Source: Betaproteobacteria bacterium UBA2293
Lineage (GTDB): Bacteria > Pseudomonadota > Gammaproteobacteria > Burkholderiales > Rhodocyclaceae
Reading direction: 5' to 3'
Length of the DNA stretch: 26,848 nucleotides
Assembly: GCA_002345845.1 (NCBI GenBank)
Contig: DDWF01000170.1
Span: 1-26,848 of the forward strand
Under the pieces are notes generated by a model. That model made no database searches and was not told the DNA's origin. It worked only from the letters and a program-made list of their open reading frames with translations. Positions 24,690 to 26,848 of this stretch are shown piece by piece (within the stretch, counting starts at the first letter, position 1; each line of letters begins with the position of its first letter). The translations under genes and the position numbers were made by a program.

Positions 24690-26647
24690 GCCAAACTTTA
24701 TATTCGACCCTGGCCTGGCTGCCGGCGCCGCCCGCGGAATTTTCCACCCGCTGCCGCGCGCTGCCGGCCGATGCGCCCGACCTCGGCACGCAACTGCAGG
24801 CCCTGGCTGGCTTCGGACTGGACGAGAACCAGCTCACCCGGCTTTCCCGCAGCATCGAGCAGGCGCGGCTGGACGGCCGTTCGCTGGCGCCGCTGGTGCC
24901 GTTTCGCCTTGGTATCGTCAGCAACGCCACCTCGCATTTCCTGGTACCGGCGCTGGTGGCGACCGCCGCCCGCCACGGCATCGCACTCGAATGCATCGAG
25001 GCCGGTTTCGATCAGGCGATGCAGGCGGCACTGGCTGCCGACTCGCCGCTCAACCTCGCCGCGCCTGACGCCGTGCTGCTCGCCCTCGACTATCGCGGCC
25101 TGCCGCTGCGCGCCACGCCGGGCGATGCCGAGGCGGCGCAGCTGACAGTGGCGGCAGCGCTCGACCACGTTGATCGTATCCGCGACGGATTGCGCGCCAA
25201 CGGCAAGACCGTCTGCATCCTGCAGACCCTGGCCCGGCCGGTCGAAACGCATTTCGGCAGTCTCGACCTGGTGCTCCCGGGTACCTTGCGCAGCCTGATC
25301 GACGCGATCAATCGCGGCCTAGCCGAACGGGTGGCGGCGAGCAACGACCTGCTCTTCGATGTCGCCGGCCTGGCCGAAACCGTCGGCCTTGCCGACTGGC
25401 ATGCGCCGACGCTGTGGCACATGGCCAAGCTGCCGTTCGCCAGCCGCTTCCTGCCGCTCTATGCCGACCATGCCTGCCGGCTGCTGGCGGCACTGCGCGG
25501 CAAGAGCCGACGCTGCCTGATCCTCGATCTCGACAACACGGTATGGGGTGGGGTGATCGGCGACGACGGCCTGGAGGGTATCGTCATCGGCCCCGGCGAC
25601 CCGACCGGCGAGGCCCACCTGGCAGTGCAGCAGACGGCGCTGCACTTGCGCGAACGCGGCGTCGTGCTCGCCATCTCGTCCAAGAACACCGACGAGATCG
25701 CCCGCCGGCCGTTCCGCGAGCACCCGGAAATGCTGCTGCGCGAAGGGCACATCGCCATCTTCCAGGCCAACTGGAATGACAAGGCGAGCAACATCAAGGC
25801 GATTGCCGAGGCCCTCTCGCTCGGCCTCGACGCCATGACCTTCCTCGACGACAACCCGGTCGAGCGCGGCCTGATCCGGCAACTGCTGCCACAGGTGGCG
25901 GTGCCCGAACTGCCCGACGATCCGGCGCTCTATGTCCGCACGCTGCTCGCCGGCGGCTATTTCGAAGCCGTCGCCTTTTCCGCCGAGGATCGCCAGCGCG
26001 CCGATTTCTACCAGGACAACGCCCGGCGCATCGCCCTGCAGCAGCAAGCCGGCGATGTCGATGGCTATCTCGCCTCGCTGGCCATGACGCTGACCATTCA
26101 GCCCTTCGAGGCCACCGGTCGGGCGCGCATCGCCCAGCTGATCAGCAAGTCGAACCAGTTCAACCTGACCACCCGGCGCTACAACGAGGCCGAGGTTGCC
26201 GAGCTGGAAGGCGATCCCGATTGCCTGGCCTGGCAGATCCGGCTGGCCGATGCCTTCGGCGACAACGGCATGATCAGCGTCGTCATCTGCCAGCGTGCCG
26301 GCAGCGACTGGCAGATCGACACCTGGCTGATGAGTTGCCGCGTGCTCGGCCGCCGGGTCGAAGAGGCGGTACTCCAGGAATTACTGGCTGCGGCACGCCG
26401 CCAGGGCATCGAGCGGCTGGTCGGCGGTTACCGCCCCAGCGGGCGCAACCAGCTGGTCGAGGGGCATTACCGCAAGCTCGGTTTCGCGCTGCTGACGCAG
26501 CACCCGGACGGCCGCAGCGAGTGGGCCCTGAACGTCGCCGAGGCCGAGCCGGTTGCCAATCTGCCGATGGAGATCCGTCACCTTGCCGTCGCCAGCAATT
26601 CGCCGGAAACTCAGAGATCGAGCTGCAGCGCCGCCAGTCGGGCGTAG
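24686..26647 (+). CDS. FkbH-like HAD-IIIC phosphatase/glyceryltransferase
   Basis: 653 residues, full FkbH architecture. An N-terminal SGNH-like part (about 70-230, [15 protein letters not shown]) precedes a HAD-IIIC domain with [15 protein letters not shown] (nucleophile Asp281, Asp283), SSKN (331-334) and [10 protein letters not shown] (387-395). Then come [15 protein letters not shown] (485-499) and a GNAT-like C-terminal domain with [12 protein letters not shown] and Cys551. Characterised relatives remove a phosphate from 1,3-bisphosphoglycerate and load glyceryl onto an ACP, probably through a cysteine intermediate. With an ACP, MaoC and SDR encoded directly upstream, this is likely the first enzyme of a small acyl-ACP route. 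The final 20 residues are low-complexity and overlap a convergent ABC gene by 37 bases. Confidence 0.92.
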   Translation: MSQTLYSTLAWLPAPPAEFSTRCRALPADAPDLGTQLQALAGFGLDENQLTRLSRSIEQARLDGRSLAPLVPFRLGIVSNATSHFLVPALVATAARHGIALECIEAGFDQAMQAALAADSPLNLAAPDAVLLALDYRGLPLRATPGDAEAAQLTVAAALDHVDRIRDGLRANGKTVCILQTLARPVETHFGSLDLVLPGTLRSLIDAINRGLAERVAASNDLLFDVAGLAETVGLADWHAPTLWHMAKLPFASRFLPLYADHACRLLAALRGKSRRCLILDLDNTVWGGVIGDDGLEGIVIGPGDPTGEAHLAVQQTALHLRERGVVLAISSKNTDEIARRPFREHPEMLLREGHIAIFQANWNDKASNIKAIAEALSLGLDAMTFLDDNPVERGLIRQLLPQVAVPELPDDPALYVRTLLAGGYFEAVAFSAEDRQRADFYQDNARRIALQQQAGDVDGYLASLAMTLTIQPFEATGRARIAQLISKSNQFNLTTRRYNEAEVAELEGDPDCLAWQIRLADAFGDNGMISVVICQRAGSDWQIDTWLMSCRVLGRRVEEAVLQELLAAARRQGIERLVGGYRPSGRNQLVEGHYRKLGFALLTQHPDGRSEWALNVAEAEPVANLPMEIRHLAVASNSPETQRSSCSAASRA

Positions 26648-26848
26648 AGGCCACCCTGCCGGCGCAGGTCTTCCGGCGTGCCGGTTTCGACGATGCGACC
26701 GCGTTCCATGACGACGATGCGATCGACTTTCTGCACCGTCGCCAGGCGGTGGGCGATGATCAGCGTCGTCCGCCCGCGCATGGCGGCGGCGAGGCCTTGC
26801 TGGACGAGGATTTCCGATTCAGCGTCGAGGGCGCTGGTGGCTTCGTCG
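26611..26848 (-). CDS. ABC transporter ATP-binding protein, C-terminal end only
   Basis: 79 codons are visible; the gene continues past the right edge. The sequence starts in the Walker B/D-loop ([12 protein letters not shown]), continues with the switch histidine segment [20 protein letters not shown] and ends [20 protein letters not shown] plus a short tail. This is the C-terminus of MsbA/HlyB-type ABC exporters, where the ATPase is usually fused to a membrane domain. It is convergent to the EPS operon and overlaps the FkbH gene by 37 bases, so it probably belongs to another transcription unit. Substrate unknown. Confidence 0.9.
   Translation of the reverse strand, partial: DEATSALDAESEILVQQGLAAAMRGRTTLIIAHRLATVQKVDRIVVMERGRIVETGTPEDLRRQGGLYARLAALQLDL

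Noticed and set aside
1..26848. CRISPR arrays, tRNA or rRNA genes, insertion sequences, phage genes
   Set aside because: No spaced direct repeats, cloverleaf-like segments, transposases or integrases were seen on either strand.

Overview
The window is a GC-rich, densely packed bacterial chromosome segment. Protein features (a DmlR/DmlA pair, a PAS sensor kinase, a TauE/SafE permease, and an EpsF/EpsG-like polysaccharide pair) point to a betaproteobacterium. Rhodocyclales (the Dechloromonas/Azospira/Zoogloea neighbourhood) is my best guess, by inference only.

Left part (1-5309): a truncated PAS-PAS histidine kinase runs off the left edge on the minus strand. Next come a LysR regulator (dmlR) and, divergent from it, a D-malate/tartrate-type decarboxylating dehydrogenase (dmlA). 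A 106-base imperfect palindrome begins at the dmlA stop codon. A TSUP permease follows, then a divergent TrmB-like methyltransferase coupled to a YkgJ-type cysteine-cluster protein. These are ordinary housekeeping or accessory genes. A 304-base gap (5310-5613) then holds several inverted repeats and probably the promoter of the next operon.

Main part (5614-26647): one 21-kb co-directional run of 18 genes, mostly joined by 4-base ATGA overlaps. It encodes a Wzx/Wzy-type exopolysaccharide (EPS) pathway. In order: a small secreted/anchored protein; a Wzz/EpsF-like chain-length protein; an EpsG/CpsD-like P-loop ATPase; a Wzy-like polymerase; three glycosyltransferases; a Tat-exported GH16 glycanase; a fourth glycosyltransferase; a pyruvyltransferase; a Wzx-like flippase; a DUF707 protein; the priming undecaprenyl-phosphate sugar phosphotransferase; an MBOAT O-acyltransferase; an SGNH/DltD-like protein; an acyl carrier protein; a MaoC-type hydratase/dehydratase; an SDR reductase; and a full-length FkbH protein. 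No outer-membrane (Wza-type) export protein is in the window.

The most interesting part is the 3' end (20800-26647). FkbH enzymes load a glyceryl unit from 1,3-bisphosphoglycerate onto an ACP. With a dehydratase and a reductase encoded alongside, the set could make glyceryl-ACP or, after dehydration and reduction, lactyl-ACP. The adjacent MBOAT/SGNH pair could then transfer that group to the polysaccharide. This is inference, but each enzyme carries its expected active-site residues.

At the right edge, the C-terminal end of an ABC-type ATPase lies on the opposite strand and overlaps the FkbH gene tail to tail.
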